This document shows positions 1 to 6,541 of a stretch of DNA of 8,114 nucleotides, one piece after another. Origin of the DNA: Holophaga sp. GTDB taxonomy: Bacteria; Acidobacteriota; Holophagae; Holophagales; Holophagaceae. Under the pieces are notes generated by a model, which was not told the DNA's origin, did no database searches, and was given only the letters and a program-made list of their open reading frames with translations. The DNA lies in contig JADKBC010000035.1 in assembly GCA_016715205.1 (NCBI GenBank), positions 1 through 8,114 on the forward strand. The letters run 5' to 3'. Numbering within the stretch: position 1 is the stretch's first letter; every line of letters begins with the position of its first letter. Position numbers and translations under genes: made by a program.

Positions 1-43
1 GAGGGCGCATCATCCCCAACACCCTCTTCCACGACACACCTAC

Positions 44-50
44 AGGAGGA
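44..50 (+). promoter_or_regulatory. Ribosome binding site of clpB
   Basis: The purine run AGGAGGA lies five bases upstream of the ATG at 55 and is close to a consensus Shine-Dalgarno. It fixes the clpB start at 55 and not at the internal ATG at 134, which has no such site. No promoter can be recognised in the 54 bases available. Confidence 0.85.
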
Positions 51-54
51 ACCA

Positions 55-121
55 ATGAAACTGGATAAGTTCACCCAAAAGTCACAGGAAGCTATCCTGG
101 CAGCCCAGGAACTGGGCTTAA
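55..121 (+). CDS. clpB: ClpB fragment 1: first 22 residues
   Basis: The frame opening at the Shine-Dalgarno-supported ATG reads MKLDKFTQKSQEAILAAQEL, the standard first helix of the ClpB N domain, which helps recruit substrates. The match stops after LGL at 120. The next family residues, YNHQMIEP, resume one frame over at 122. The expected text is G-L-K-Y-N-H, and an A4 run shortened to A2 at about 119-121 would explain the break. The same frame stays open to 363 but encodes non-family sequence there. Confidence 0.85.
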
Positions 122-133
122 TACAATCACCAG

Positions 134-997
134 ATGATCGAACCGATCCATCTCTTGCTGGCCCTGGTCCAGCAGGAAGACGGGATTATTCCCGATCTGG
201 TAACCAAGGTGGCGGGCAGCGTCCTGGCTTTGCGCGCCGAACTGGAAAAAGAGCTGGCGAAACGGCCGAAAATCTCCGGGGGGAATATGGAGGTAGGGCT
301 CGGTCAGGCCGCCAGCGACGCCCTCAAAGCGGCCGAACGCTACGCCAAAGGCATGCAGGATGACTATGTCTCCAGCGAGCATCTTCTACTGGGTCTGACC
401 GATTCGGGGGAGGGCAAACGCTTGGCATCCTATGGCCTGACCAAAGACGCCATCCTGGTGGCGCTCAAGTCGGTGCGCGGCTCGCAGCGCGTCACCACCC
501 CCGAACCCGAAGCGACCTACCAGGCCCTCCAAAAATATGGTCGCGACCTGACCGCCGCTGCCCGCCAGGGCAAGCTGGATCCCGTCATCGGGCGGGATGA
601 AGAAATTCGGCGCGTCATCCAGATCCTTTCCCGGCGCAGCAAAAACAACCCGGCCATCATTGGCGAACCAGGGGTCGGTAAAACTGCCATCGTGGAAGGT
701 CTGGCCCAGCGCATCATCAACGGGGATGTACCCGAAGGCATCAAGAAGAAACGCCTGATCCAGCTCGATATGGGTTCGTTGATCGCTGGCGCCAAATACC
801 GCGGCGAATTTGAAGAACGCCTGAAGGCCGTCTTAAAAGAAATAACCGAATCAGCAGGCGATGATCCTGTTTATCGACGAAATGCACACCGTGGTGGGAG
901 CAGGCAAGGCCGATGGCGCCATGGATGCCGGCAACATGCTCAAACCGATGCTGGCACGCGGCGAGCTGCACATGATCGGCGCCACCACCCTGGATGA
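134..997 (+). CDS. clpB: ClpB fragment 2: N domain and first half of AAA+ module 1
   Basis: Homology in this frame begins at 122, before the formal ATG at 134, and ends near 859. It covers the rest of the Clp N domain with its second repeat (SSEHLLLGL), then the linker and AAA+ module 1: KLDPVIGRDEEIRR, Walker A GEPGVGKTA at about 662-688, and the pore loop AGAKYRGEFEERLK around 786-825. The codons from 860 to 997 are out of frame and rich in arginine and histidine, so that tail should be disregarded. Walker B continues in the next fragment. The start at 134 is an artefact of the upstream frame break. Confidence 0.85.
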   Translation: MIEPIHLLLALVQQEDGIIPDLVTKVAGSVLALRAELEKELAKRPKISGGNMEVGLGQAASDALKAAERYAKGMQDDYVSSEHLLLGLTDSGEGKRLASYGLTKDAILVALKSVRGSQRVTTPEPEATYQALQKYGRDLTAAARQGKLDPVIGRDEEIRRVIQILSRRSKNNPAIIGEPGVGKTAIVEGLAQRIINGDVPEGIKKKRLIQLDMGSLIAGAKYRGEFEERLKAVLKEITESAGDDPVYRRNAHRGGSRQGRWRHGCRQHAQTDAGTRRAAHDRRHHPG

Positions 998-1523
998 ATA
1001 CCGCAAAAACATCGAAAAAGACCCGGCCCTGGAACGCCGTTTCCAGCCGGTGATGGTCGGAGAGCCCGACGTACCCGACACGATCGCCATCCTGCGCGGA
1101 CTGAAGGAGCGCTACGAAGTCCATCACGGTGTGCGAATCGCCGACCCGGCTGTGATCGCTGCCGCAACGCTCAGCTACCGCTACATCCCAGACCGCCGCC
1201 TGCCCGACAAGGCCATTGACCTGATTGACGAGGCCGCAGCCCACCTGCGCACCGAGATCGACTCGAAACCGCAGTCCCTGGACGAGGTTGACCGCCAGGT
1301 GATGCAGCTTGAAATTGAACGCCAGGCGCTGAAGAAAGAAAAAGACGCGGCCTCCAAAGAGCGTCTCCAAAAAATTGAAGGCGAGTTGGTCGATCTGGTT
1401 GAAAAATCAAAAAAACTGACAGCCCGCTGGCAGACCGAGAAACGGGCGATTGGCGAGCTGCGCACGCTGAAAGAAACCCAGGAGAAAACCCGCCAGGAAA
1501 TGGAACGGCTGAACGGGCCCTGA
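861..1523 (+). CDS. clpB: ClpB fragment 3: rest of AAA+ module 1 and coiled-coil M domain
   Basis: The fragment opens with Walker B MILFIDEMHT (861-890). VGAGKADGAMDAGNMLKP, the sensor 1 segment IGATTLDEYR and the arginine-finger segment PALERRFQ follow. After RQLPDKAIDL-like sequence and the EAAAHLR helix come the charged, leucine-spaced heptads of the M domain from about 1260. These form the regulatory coiled coil that contacts DnaK. The frame ends at 1521-1523 only because a G is missing in the run near 1508: restoring it gives MERAERALN, the normal continuation. The ATG at 861 is an ordinary internal codon, not a translation start. Confidence 0.85.
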   Translation: MILFIDEMHTVVGAGKADGAMDAGNMLKPMLARGELHMIGATTLDEYRKNIEKDPALERRFQPVMVGEPDVPDTIAILRGLKERYEVHHGVRIADPAVIAAATLSYRYIPDRRLPDKAIDLIDEAAAHLRTEIDSKPQSLDEVDRQVMQLEIERQALKKEKDAASKERLQKIEGELVDLVEKSKKLTARWQTEKRAIGELRTLKETQEKTRQEMERLNGP

Positions 1524-1602
1524 ATGGAAAAAAGCCGCCGCCTGCGCTACGGCGATCGCGCCAGATCGAAAGAGATCCGCCGCCGAGGGGCGCATAACCG
1601 GA

Positions 1603-2649
1603 TTGCAAAAAGACGGCGCACTACTCAAAGAAGAAGTGGACGCCGAAGAGATCGCCGCGATTGTCGGGCGCTGGACGGGCATCCCGGTGACCAAACTGCT
1701 GGAAGGCGAGACCCAAAAACTGCTCAAGATGGAACAGGGTCTGCACCAGCGGGTGGTCGGCCAGGATGAGGCCGTACGGGTGGTGTCGAATGCCGTCCGC
1801 CGCTCCCGGGCCGGGCTGCAAGACCCCAACCGCCCCATTGGCTCGTTTATCTTTCTCGGCGCCACCGGTGTGGGTAAAACCGAGCTGGCCCGGGCTCTGG
1901 CAGAGTTTCTGTTCGATGACGAGCATGCCATGATCCGGATCGATATGAGCGAATACCAGGAAAAGCACACCGTCAGCCGGATGCTCCGGTGCGCTCCCGG
2001 CTATGTGGGTTACGATGAAGGCGGGCAGCTAACCGAAGCTGTCCGGCGCAGACCTTACAGCGTGGTCCTGTTTGACGAAATTGAAAAAGCCCACCCCGAG
2101 GTCTTCAACGTCTTGCTCCAGCTTCTGGATGATGGACGGCTGACAGACGGACAGGGCCGGACGGTCGATTTCCGCAACACGGTCGTGATTATGACCTCCA
2201 ACCTGGGCAGCCAGCTCTGGGAAGGCAGCAAAACTGCCAGCCGCGAGCAGATCATGGGGGTCCTCCAGAATCACTTCCGCCCCGAATTTCTGAACCGGCT
2301 GGACGAAGTTGTGATCTTCCATAAACTGGGCCTCGAACACCTTAAGCAGATCGTGGGCATCCAGCTCCGCCGGGTGACCGGCCTGCTGGCTGAGCGCGGC
2401 TACAGTCTGAACGTAACCGAACCAGCGGCAGAATACCTGGCAGAGATTGGCTTTGACCCGGCCTTTGGCGCCCGCCCGTTTAAACGCGCCATCCTGCACG
2501 AACTGCAAGACCCACTGGCGATGAAGATTCTAGGCGGCGAATTTACCCCAGGAGCGACCATCCGGTGGAGGCCGCCCGGAAGGGCTGGTATTTTCAGATC
2601 AAGCCTGGCTCGCACACAACCATGGGTGCTTCAGCGGATTCTCCGCTGA
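1603..2649 (+). CDS. clpB: ClpB fragment 4: end of M domain, AAA+ module 2 and C-terminal domain
   Basis: Homology resumes at about 1579 (AAEGRITGLQKDGALLKEEVD). It runs through RWTGIPVTKLLEGE, Walker A GATGVGKTE (1858-1884), pore-loop segment GYVGYDEGG (about 1999-2025), Walker B VVLFDEIEKAH (about 2065-2097), sensor 1 VVIMTSNLGS, the arginine-finger segment FRPEFLNRLDEVV (about 2275-2313) and sensor 2 FGARPFKRAI (about 2464-2493). Two features are odd. The residues just before the pore tyrosine read MLRCAPG where the family has LIGAPPG. The last 28 or so codons after GATIR do not fit ClpB because of a missing G at about 2565. The TTG at 1603 is not a credible native start. Confidence 0.9.
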   Translation: MQKDGALLKEEVDAEEIAAIVGRWTGIPVTKLLEGETQKLLKMEQGLHQRVVGQDEAVRVVSNAVRRSRAGLQDPNRPIGSFIFLGATGVGKTELARALAEFLFDDEHAMIRIDMSEYQEKHTVSRMLRCAPGYVGYDEGGQLTEAVRRRPYSVVLFDEIEKAHPEVFNVLLQLLDDGRLTDGQGRTVDFRNTVVIMTSNLGSQLWEGSKTASREQIMGVLQNHFRPEFLNRLDEVVIFHKLGLEHLKQIVGIQLRRVTGLLAERGYSLNVTEPAAEYLAEIGFDPAFGARPFKRAILHELQDPLAMKILGGEFTPGATIRWRPPGRAGIFRSSLARTQPWVLQRILR

Positions 2650-2656
2650 AGCACCC
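2624..2656 (+). terminator. Perfect 15-bp hairpin at the 3' end of clpB
   Basis: GGGTGCTTCAGCGGA (2624-2638) is followed by the loop TTC and the exact reverse complement (2642-2656). The fold should be very stable, but no T tract follows, so efficient intrinsic termination is uncertain. It overlaps the last codons of clpB in the corrected frame, which ends at 2663, and also the stop of the uncorrected frame at 2647-2649. It may instead protect the mRNA 3' end. Confidence 0.6.
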
Positions 2657-2711
2657 ACGCTGATAAGCGTTCAGAGCCAAATCCCACGGTATAAGTAGCG
2701 CCAACCAGCTG

Positions 2712-2750
2712 AAGAGATTTTGTGGCAAAGCCACCCACAAAAGCTCTTTT
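2712..2750 (+). terminator. Imperfect 14-bp hairpin with T run between clpB and the GH3 gene
   Basis: AAGAG-A-TTTTGTGG (2712-2725) pairs with CCACAAAA-G-CTCTT (2735-2748) around a 9-base loop, with one A/G mismatch, and two further T residues follow. This is the better candidate for the clpB terminator. The loop can also pair locally (GTGGC with GCCAC), giving an alternative fold. The right arm covers the place where a -35 box for the TATAAT at 2764 would lie, so it could equally be an operator for a sugar-responsive repressor. Confidence 0.45.
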
Positions 2751-2763
2751 CCCGAACTGACGG

Positions 2764-2769
2764 TATAAT
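2764..2769 (+). promoter_or_regulatory. -10 box upstream of the GH3 gene
   Basis: A perfect TATAAT lies 40 bases before the ATG at 2810, so transcription would start near 2776. No good -35 hexamer exists at 16-18 bases spacing (about AAGCTC) and there is no extended -10 TG. The promoter would therefore be weak or activator-dependent. The hairpin at 2712-2750 occupies the -35 region. Confidence 0.45.
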
Positions 2770-2809
2770 AACTGGTCGAAAATAATCCTGAAGAAACGAG
2801 AAAATTCCC

Positions 2810-4921
2810 ATGTCAGAAGCTTTTATCAACTCCCTTCTTTCCCAAATGACCCTGGAAGAGAAAATTGGCCAGCTCAACCAATACGCAGCCTGGGGCAATT
2901 TTGATCCAGAAGTCGTCCGCCAGGGCCAGGCAGGTTCTGTCATCAATGCCGCTGGCGCCCTGACCGGATCAAGCCAGAGCGAATCGTGCACCGCTGAGAC
3001 CTGCAACCACATCCAGCAGTTTGCGTTGGAATCGCGCTTGAAAATTCCGCTGATCTTCGGCCGGGATGTGATCCATGGCTATCGGACGATCTTCCCGATC
3101 CCGCTGGCACAGGCTGCGGCCTTTGACCCCCAATTGGCCGAAGATGCCGCCGCGGTGGCTGCCCGCGAGGCCAGCTCGGATGGCGTGAAATGGACCTTTG
3201 CACCCATGATCGACATCGCCCGTGACCCGCGCTGGGGTCGGGTTGCCGAAGGCAGCGGGGAAGACCCATACCTGGCCTCCCTGCTGGCGGCAGCCGCGGT
3301 CCGCGGGTTCCAGGGCAGCGATTACTCCGCCCCGGATAAAATTGTCGCCTGCGCCAAGCATTATGTCGGTTACGGCGCCGCTGAGGGCGGACGCGATTAT
3401 GACGCTGGCGAGATCTCTGAACCCACCCTGCGGGATGTTTACCTCCCGCCCTACCAGGCGGCAGTCAAAGCCGGTGTTGGTACGCTGATGGCAGCTTTCC
3501 TGGACCTGAACGGGGTTCCTGCCAGCGCCAACCGCCGCCTGCTGACCGATGTGCTGCGCGGCGAATGGGGTTTTGATGGCTTTGTGGTCTCCGATTGGGA
3601 ATCCGTTATCGAGGTAATCCATCACGGCGTGGCCGAAGACCGGGCGCACGCCGCCGCTCTGGCCCTGCACGCCGGCGTGGACATGGATATGGCCAGCCGG
3701 GCTTATATAGAAACCCTGGCTGCCAGTTTACAGGCCGGCAAAATCCCGCTCGAGGATATCGAGGAAGGCGCCCGGCGGATTTTGCGCATCAAACAGCGCG
3801 CCGGTTTGTTTGAACGGCCATTTACGGATCCCGGGCAGGCCGCCAGGCCCATGATGACCGAAAGCGACAGGGCCCTGGCTCGCCGCTTCGCCCGCCAGAG
3901 TATGGTTTTGTTGAAGAACGACGTCGATATCCTGCCCTTGAACCCCAACCGCTTCAAGCGGATCTTGCTTACCGGCAATTTCCTGCATGCCAAAGGTGAA
4001 CTGTTCGGCTGCTGGACTCCCGATGGGCGCTCCGAATACGTCACCCCGCTCGACAGAGCCGTTCGCGAAGTGGCGCCAAAGGGCTTCGATCTGTGGGAAG
4101 CCGATTATGTTGACCAGGCGCTGGATCATGCCTCCCAGTGCGATGCGGTCGTGCTGCTGGTCGGTGAATATCCCAACCGCTCTGGCGAGAACAACAATGT
4201 CACCGATCTGGGTCTTCCGCCCGGTCAGGCCCAGTTCATCGAGGCTATCACGGCCATGGGCAAGCCGGTGATTCTGGTGATATTTGCCGGACGCCCGCTG
4301 GCCCTCGGCCGGATCGTACCCCAGGTCGATGCAGTTCTCTACGCCTGGCACCCTGGAATTGAGGGCGGCGCAGCCCTGGGCGAGGTTCTGTTCGGGCTGG
4401 AAGCACCCACCGGTCATCTGCCCATGACCTTCCCACGCGTCACCGGGCAGGTGCCGTTCTATTACAACCACAAGAATTCGGGCCGCCCCTTGAACTCGCC
4501 CAACTTCTTCCGCATCCGCTATGTCGATTCACCCAGTTCGCCGCTTTTCCCCTTCGGCTATGGGCTGACCTACACCACCTTTGCCTACAACAACCTCCGC
4601 CTGAGCAGCGAAACCCTGCAGGGCAGCCTGCAGATCAGCGCTGAAATCACCAATACCGGCAGCCGGACTGGCACTGAGCTGGCCCAGTTGTACGTGCGCG
4701 ATCTGATCGGCTCACTCACCCGCCCGGTGCGTGAATTGAAGGGCTGCCAGCATGTCACCCTTAACCCCGGCGAAACCCGCCAGGTGACATTCACCCTGAA
4801 CGAAGCTGACCTGGCCTTCACCCGCGCCGATGGCACGTTTGGTGTGGAACCGGGCCGATTCCAGGTCTGGATTGCGCCTGACAGCCAGAGCGGACTGCAG
4901 GGCGAATTTAGTTATAAGTAA
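2810..4921 (+). CDS. bglX: Glycoside hydrolase family 3 beta-glucosidase/xylosidase (BglX-like)
   Basis: This is a retaining exo-glycosidase that removes terminal beta-linked glucose or xylose from oligosaccharides. Its 703 residues run without interruption in BglX order. An N-terminal TIM barrel begins at once with MTLEEKIGQL (13-22), then GRDVIHGYRTIFP (84-96), DPRWGRVAEGSGEDPYL (139-155), KHYVGYGAAEGG (183-194) and SDW, whose Asp262 is the expected nucleophile. The alpha/beta sandwich domain carries SGENNNVTDL, with Glu460 the likely acid/base. A fibronectin type III-like domain ends the protein (about 592-703; RPVRELKG, LNPGETRQV). E. coli BglX has a signal peptide, but none precedes the barrel here, so the enzyme is probably cytoplasmic. 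The Shine-Dalgarno is weak (GAAGAAACGAG). GH51 follows directly, which suggests shared hemicellulose work. Glucosidase and xylosidase activity cannot be told apart from sequence. Confidence 0.93.
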   Translation: MSEAFINSLLSQMTLEEKIGQLNQYAAWGNFDPEVVRQGQAGSVINAAGALTGSSQSESCTAETCNHIQQFALESRLKIPLIFGRDVIHGYRTIFPIPLAQAAAFDPQLAEDAAAVAAREASSDGVKWTFAPMIDIARDPRWGRVAEGSGEDPYLASLLAAAAVRGFQGSDYSAPDKIVACAKHYVGYGAAEGGRDYDAGEISEPTLRDVYLPPYQAAVKAGVGTLMAAFLDLNGVPASANRRLLTDVLRGEWGFDGFVVSDWESVIEVIHHGVAEDRAHAAALALHAGVDMDMASRAYIETLAASLQAGKIPLEDIEEGARRILRIKQRAGLFERPFTDPGQAARPMMTESDRALARRFARQSMVLLKNDVDILPLNPNRFKRILLTGNFLHAKGELFGCWTPDGRSEYVTPLDRAVREVAPKGFDLWEADYVDQALDHASQCDAVVLLVGEYPNRSGENNNVTDLGLPPGQAQFIEAITAMGKPVILVIFAGRPLALGRIVPQVDAVLYAWHPGIEGGAALGEVLFGLEAPTGHLPMTFPRVTGQVPFYYNHKNSGRPLNSPNFFRIRYVDSPSSPLFPFGYGLTYTTFAYNNLRLSSETLQGSLQISAEITNTGSRTGTELAQLYVRDLIGSLTRPVRELKGCQHVTLNPGETRQVTFTLNEADLAFTRADGTFGVEPGRFQVWIAPDSQSGLQGEFSYK

Positions 4922-4956
4922 ACAAAACTCGGCGTATATCGCCGAGTTTTGTTTAC
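4918..4956 (+). terminator. Perfect 17-bp hairpin between the GH3 and GH51 genes
   Basis: GTAAACAAAACTCGGCG (4918-4934) and its exact reverse complement (4940-4956) flank the loop TATAT. The GC-rich top and the TTTTGTTT on the descending arm give a classic intrinsic-terminator shape, with A residues on the ascending arm that would allow function in both directions. The stem begins in the last sense codon of the GH3 gene. It ends 16 bases before the GH51 start, leaving no room for a separate promoter after it. Confidence 0.85.
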
Positions 4957-4959
4957 TTT

Positions 4960-4967
4960 CAGGAGAA
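4960..4967 (+). promoter_or_regulatory. Ribosome binding site of the GH51 gene
   Basis: CAGGAGAA lies just upstream of the ATG at 4973 at a normal distance and decides this start over the earlier in-frame TTG at 4949, which falls inside the terminator hairpin. Only a few bases separate it from the hairpin's 3' arm. Confidence 0.75.
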
Positions 4968-5055
4968 CCTCAATGGAAATCACAAAACTGACCTTGCATA
5001 CGCAATATCAAATCGGCCCGGTGGATGAACGCATCTTTGGCGGCTTCTGGAACAC

Positions 5056-5907
5056 ATGGGCCGGGCGGTCTACCAGGGGGTCTACGACCCTTCCAGCGCC
5101 CATGCAGGCGAAGATGGCTGCCGGCAGGATGTCCTGGAAGCCCTGCGCAGGCAGCGCTATACTGCCATGCGCTACCCGGGCGGCAATTTCGCTTCTGGCT
5201 ATCACTGGCTTGATGGCATCGGCCCCAGGTCTCAGCGCCCCGTGGTGCGCGAGCTGGCCTGGCAGTCCCTTGAGTCCAACCAGTTTGGGACCGAAGAATA
5301 CCTTGCGCTCTGCCAGAAGATGGGCTGGACGCCGATGCTGACCGTCAACCTGGGCACCGGCACGCCCGAGGAAGCCCGAAACTGGGTGGAATACTGCAAC
5401 GCTCCTGCCGGCAGCCGCTTTGCCAACCTGCGGGCCGCCAATGGCAGCCCGGACCCGCACGGCGTGAAGCTGTGGTGCCTGGGCAATGAAATGGACGGCC
5501 CCTGGCAGTTGGGGCATGTCCCGGCCGAACAATACGCCATCCGGGCCCAGCAGGCCGGCAAAATGATGAAAGATGTCGACAAATCCCTGGAGCTGGTGGC
5601 CTGCGGGTCGTGCAGCACCGGGATGAAAACCTACATGGAATGGGACCGTGTAGTCCTCGAATATCTGGGTGAGATGGCCGACTACATCAGTCTCCACCGT
5701 TATGTGGGCAACCGCAACAACGACACAGCCGATTTTCTGGCTGTGACCAATTCCATCGACCAGCAAATTGAGGAGATGGATGCCGTTTGCCGTTTTGTGC
5801 AGGCCAAAAACCGCAGCCCAAAGCGCGCCTATCTGTGTTTCGACGAGTGGAACGTCTGGTACAAGAACATGCAGATGGACGGCGAAGGCAAGTTTGCCCT
5901 CACCTGA
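5056..5907 (+). CDS. abfA: GH51 arabinofuranosidase fragment: catalytic TIM barrel
   Basis: Family sequence in this frame begins at about 5048 (LEHMGRAVYQGVYDP) and continues to 5898. It holds the PGGNF loop (about 5176-5190), the NLGTGTPEEA strand, GNEMDGPWQLGH with the expected acid/base Glu at 5488-5490, SLHRYVGNRNND, and FDEWNVWY with the expected nucleophile Glu at 5845-5847. Both catalytic residues are about 119 apart, normal for the family. The stop at 5905-5907 arises because a C4 run reads as C3: restoring it gives KFAPHLIEEVYN. The internal ATG at 5056 is not the native start; the 25 N-terminal residues lie in another frame from 4973. Confidence 0.88.
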   Translation: MGRAVYQGVYDPSSAHAGEDGCRQDVLEALRRQRYTAMRYPGGNFASGYHWLDGIGPRSQRPVVRELAWQSLESNQFGTEEYLALCQKMGWTPMLTVNLGTGTPEEARNWVEYCNAPAGSRFANLRAANGSPDPHGVKLWCLGNEMDGPWQLGHVPAEQYAIRAQQAGKMMKDVDKSLELVACGSCSTGMKTYMEWDRVVLEYLGEMADYISLHRYVGNRNNDTADFLAVTNSIDQQIEEMDAVCRFVQAKNRSPKRAYLCFDEWNVWYKNMQMDGEGKFALT

Positions 5908-6266
5908 TCGAAGAGGTCTACAACCTGGAAGACGCCCTGGTGGCGGCGGGCTTCCTCAACAGCTTTATCCGCCACGCCGATGTGGTCAAGATCGCCAACA
6001 TCGCCCAGATCGTCAATGTCATCGCCCCAATTCTGACCCGCGGCGATGATATGCTGAAACAATCCATCTATTACCCGCTGGAGATGTACGCAAGCCGCCG
6101 GAATGGTGCGGCCCTCCAGGTGCGCACCAGCGGCCCGCAGTACACCTCCAAATCCTACGGCGCTGTGCCGGTGATCGACAGCAGCGCCATCCCGGACGGC
6201 GCGGCCTGCACATTTTCGCCTCCAACCGCAGCCAGACCGAGACTGCTGAGATCCAGGTCAACCTGA
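5787..6266 (+). CDS. abfA: GH51 arabinofuranosidase fragment: C-terminal part
   Basis: Only codons from about 5900 to 6205 are family-like: HLIEEVYNLEDALVAAG, the RHADVVKIANIAQIVNVIAP helix-strand segment, SIYYPLEMYASRRNG and DSSAIPDGAA. This is the end of the barrel and the start of the C-terminal beta-sandwich. The codons before 5900 are the barrel read out of frame. The codons after 6206 are also wrong because one C is missing; the corrected reading is ALHIFASNRSQTETAEIQVN. The formal ATG at 5787 is therefore an artefact. Confidence 0.75.
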   Translation: MPFCAGQKPQPKARLSVFRRVERLVQEHADGRRRQVCPHLIEEVYNLEDALVAAGFLNSFIRHADVVKIANIAQIVNVIAPILTRGDDMLKQSIYYPLEMYASRRNGAALQVRTSGPQYTSKSYGAVPVIDSSAIPDGAACTFSPPTAARPRLLRSRST

Positions 6267-6483
6267 CAGACCGCCAGATCACCGGCCTGCTAAACGCCGA
6301 GCTCCTGACTGGCCCAGACCCCAAAGCAGCCAACACCTACGAACAGCCCGACACGGTTTGCTCTCTCAGCCCTTTGACGCTGTGACCATCCAGGACGGTC
6401 TGGCAGTCTTCAGCCTGCCGCCCTTTCCGTTGCCGCGCTGACCCTGCAACTGGCCTAGATGCCCTTCTTGAATTTTCAAGGCA

Positions 6484-6510
6484 TTTGCTGCGGGCTGCGC
6501 CCGCAGCAAA
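6484..6510 (+). terminator. Perfect 12-bp hairpin downstream of the GH51 gene
   Basis: TTTGCTGCGGGC (6484-6495), loop TGC, then GCCCGCAGCAAA (6499-6510). It starts 26 bases after the GH51 stop, the usual place for a terminator. No T tract follows directly; a CTTTTTC run comes 20 bases later. The stem is very GC-rich, so it should at least block 3' exonucleases. Confidence 0.6.
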
Positions 6511-6541
6511 CACCGTGAAACTTTTTCTATTCTGTAGACGG

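Larger units (their letters stand above)
55..2663 (+). pseudogene. clpB: ClpB ATP-dependent disaggregase, frameshifted (whole-gene span)
   Basis: ClpB is a cytoplasmic hexameric AAA+ chaperone that threads aggregated proteins through its pore, normally together with DnaK, DnaJ and GrpE. Pieced together across frames, the span gives the full family order: Clp N domain, first AAA+ module, coiled-coil M domain, second AAA+ module and C-terminal D2-small domain, about 870 residues as expected. The long M domain points to ClpB and not ClpC. The frame changes near 121, 860, 1508, 1530, 1542, 1577 and 2565, and a self-cancelling pair lies at 1987-1995. Restoring one base at 2565 replaces the odd tail ending at 2649 with TIRVEAARKGWYFQIKPG and a stop at 2661-2663. 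All motor motifs survive, so I infer an intact gene carrying sequence errors; genuine decay cannot be excluded. Confidence 0.9.
4973..6458 (+). pseudogene. abfA: GH51 alpha-L-arabinofuranosidase, frameshifted (whole-gene span)
   Basis: The enzyme cleaves terminal alpha-L-arabinofuranosyl residues from arabinan and arabinoxylan oligomers. About 496 residues can be rebuilt, the usual intracellular GH51 length, with no signal peptide. The order is MEITKLTLHTQYQIGPVDER at the N terminus, LEHMGRAVYQGVY, MRYPGGNFASGYHWLDG, the acid/base motif GNEMDGPW, the nucleophile motif FDEWNVWY, then the C-terminal beta-sandwich ending LPPLSVAALTLQLA with a TAG at 6456-6458. Frames break near 5047, 5899, 6206, 6358 and 6424. 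Each is a -1 change, and each is explained by one base lost from a short C or T run, for example TTC-CTG read as TTCTG at 5047. I infer an intact gene with read errors. It follows the GH3 gene and fits a common arabinoxylan role. Confidence 0.88.

Noticed and set aside
1..54. Possible 3' end of an upstream gene, as the frame is open up to the clpB ATG
   Set aside because: Eighteen stop-free codons without recognisable sequence and no stop before 55 are not evidence of a gene; it more likely holds the clpB leader.
741..1370. 209-codon - strand open frame opposite clpB
   Set aside because: The + strand encodes highly conserved ClpB motifs over this stretch; the - strand frame is a by-product of GC-rich codon bias.
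3728..4471. 247-codon - strand open frame opposite the GH3 gene
   Set aside because: It lies wholly within the intact GH3 coding region and shows no recognisable domain or start signal.
5008..5766. 252-codon - strand open frame opposite the GH51 gene
   Set aside because: The opposite strand holds both GH51 catalytic motifs; this is an antisense shadow.
5890..5910. Programmed ribosomal frameshift in the GH51 gene
   Set aside because: No slippery heptamer or downstream pseudoknot is evident, the break is one of several similar run-length losses, and GH51 enzymes are not known to need frameshifting.
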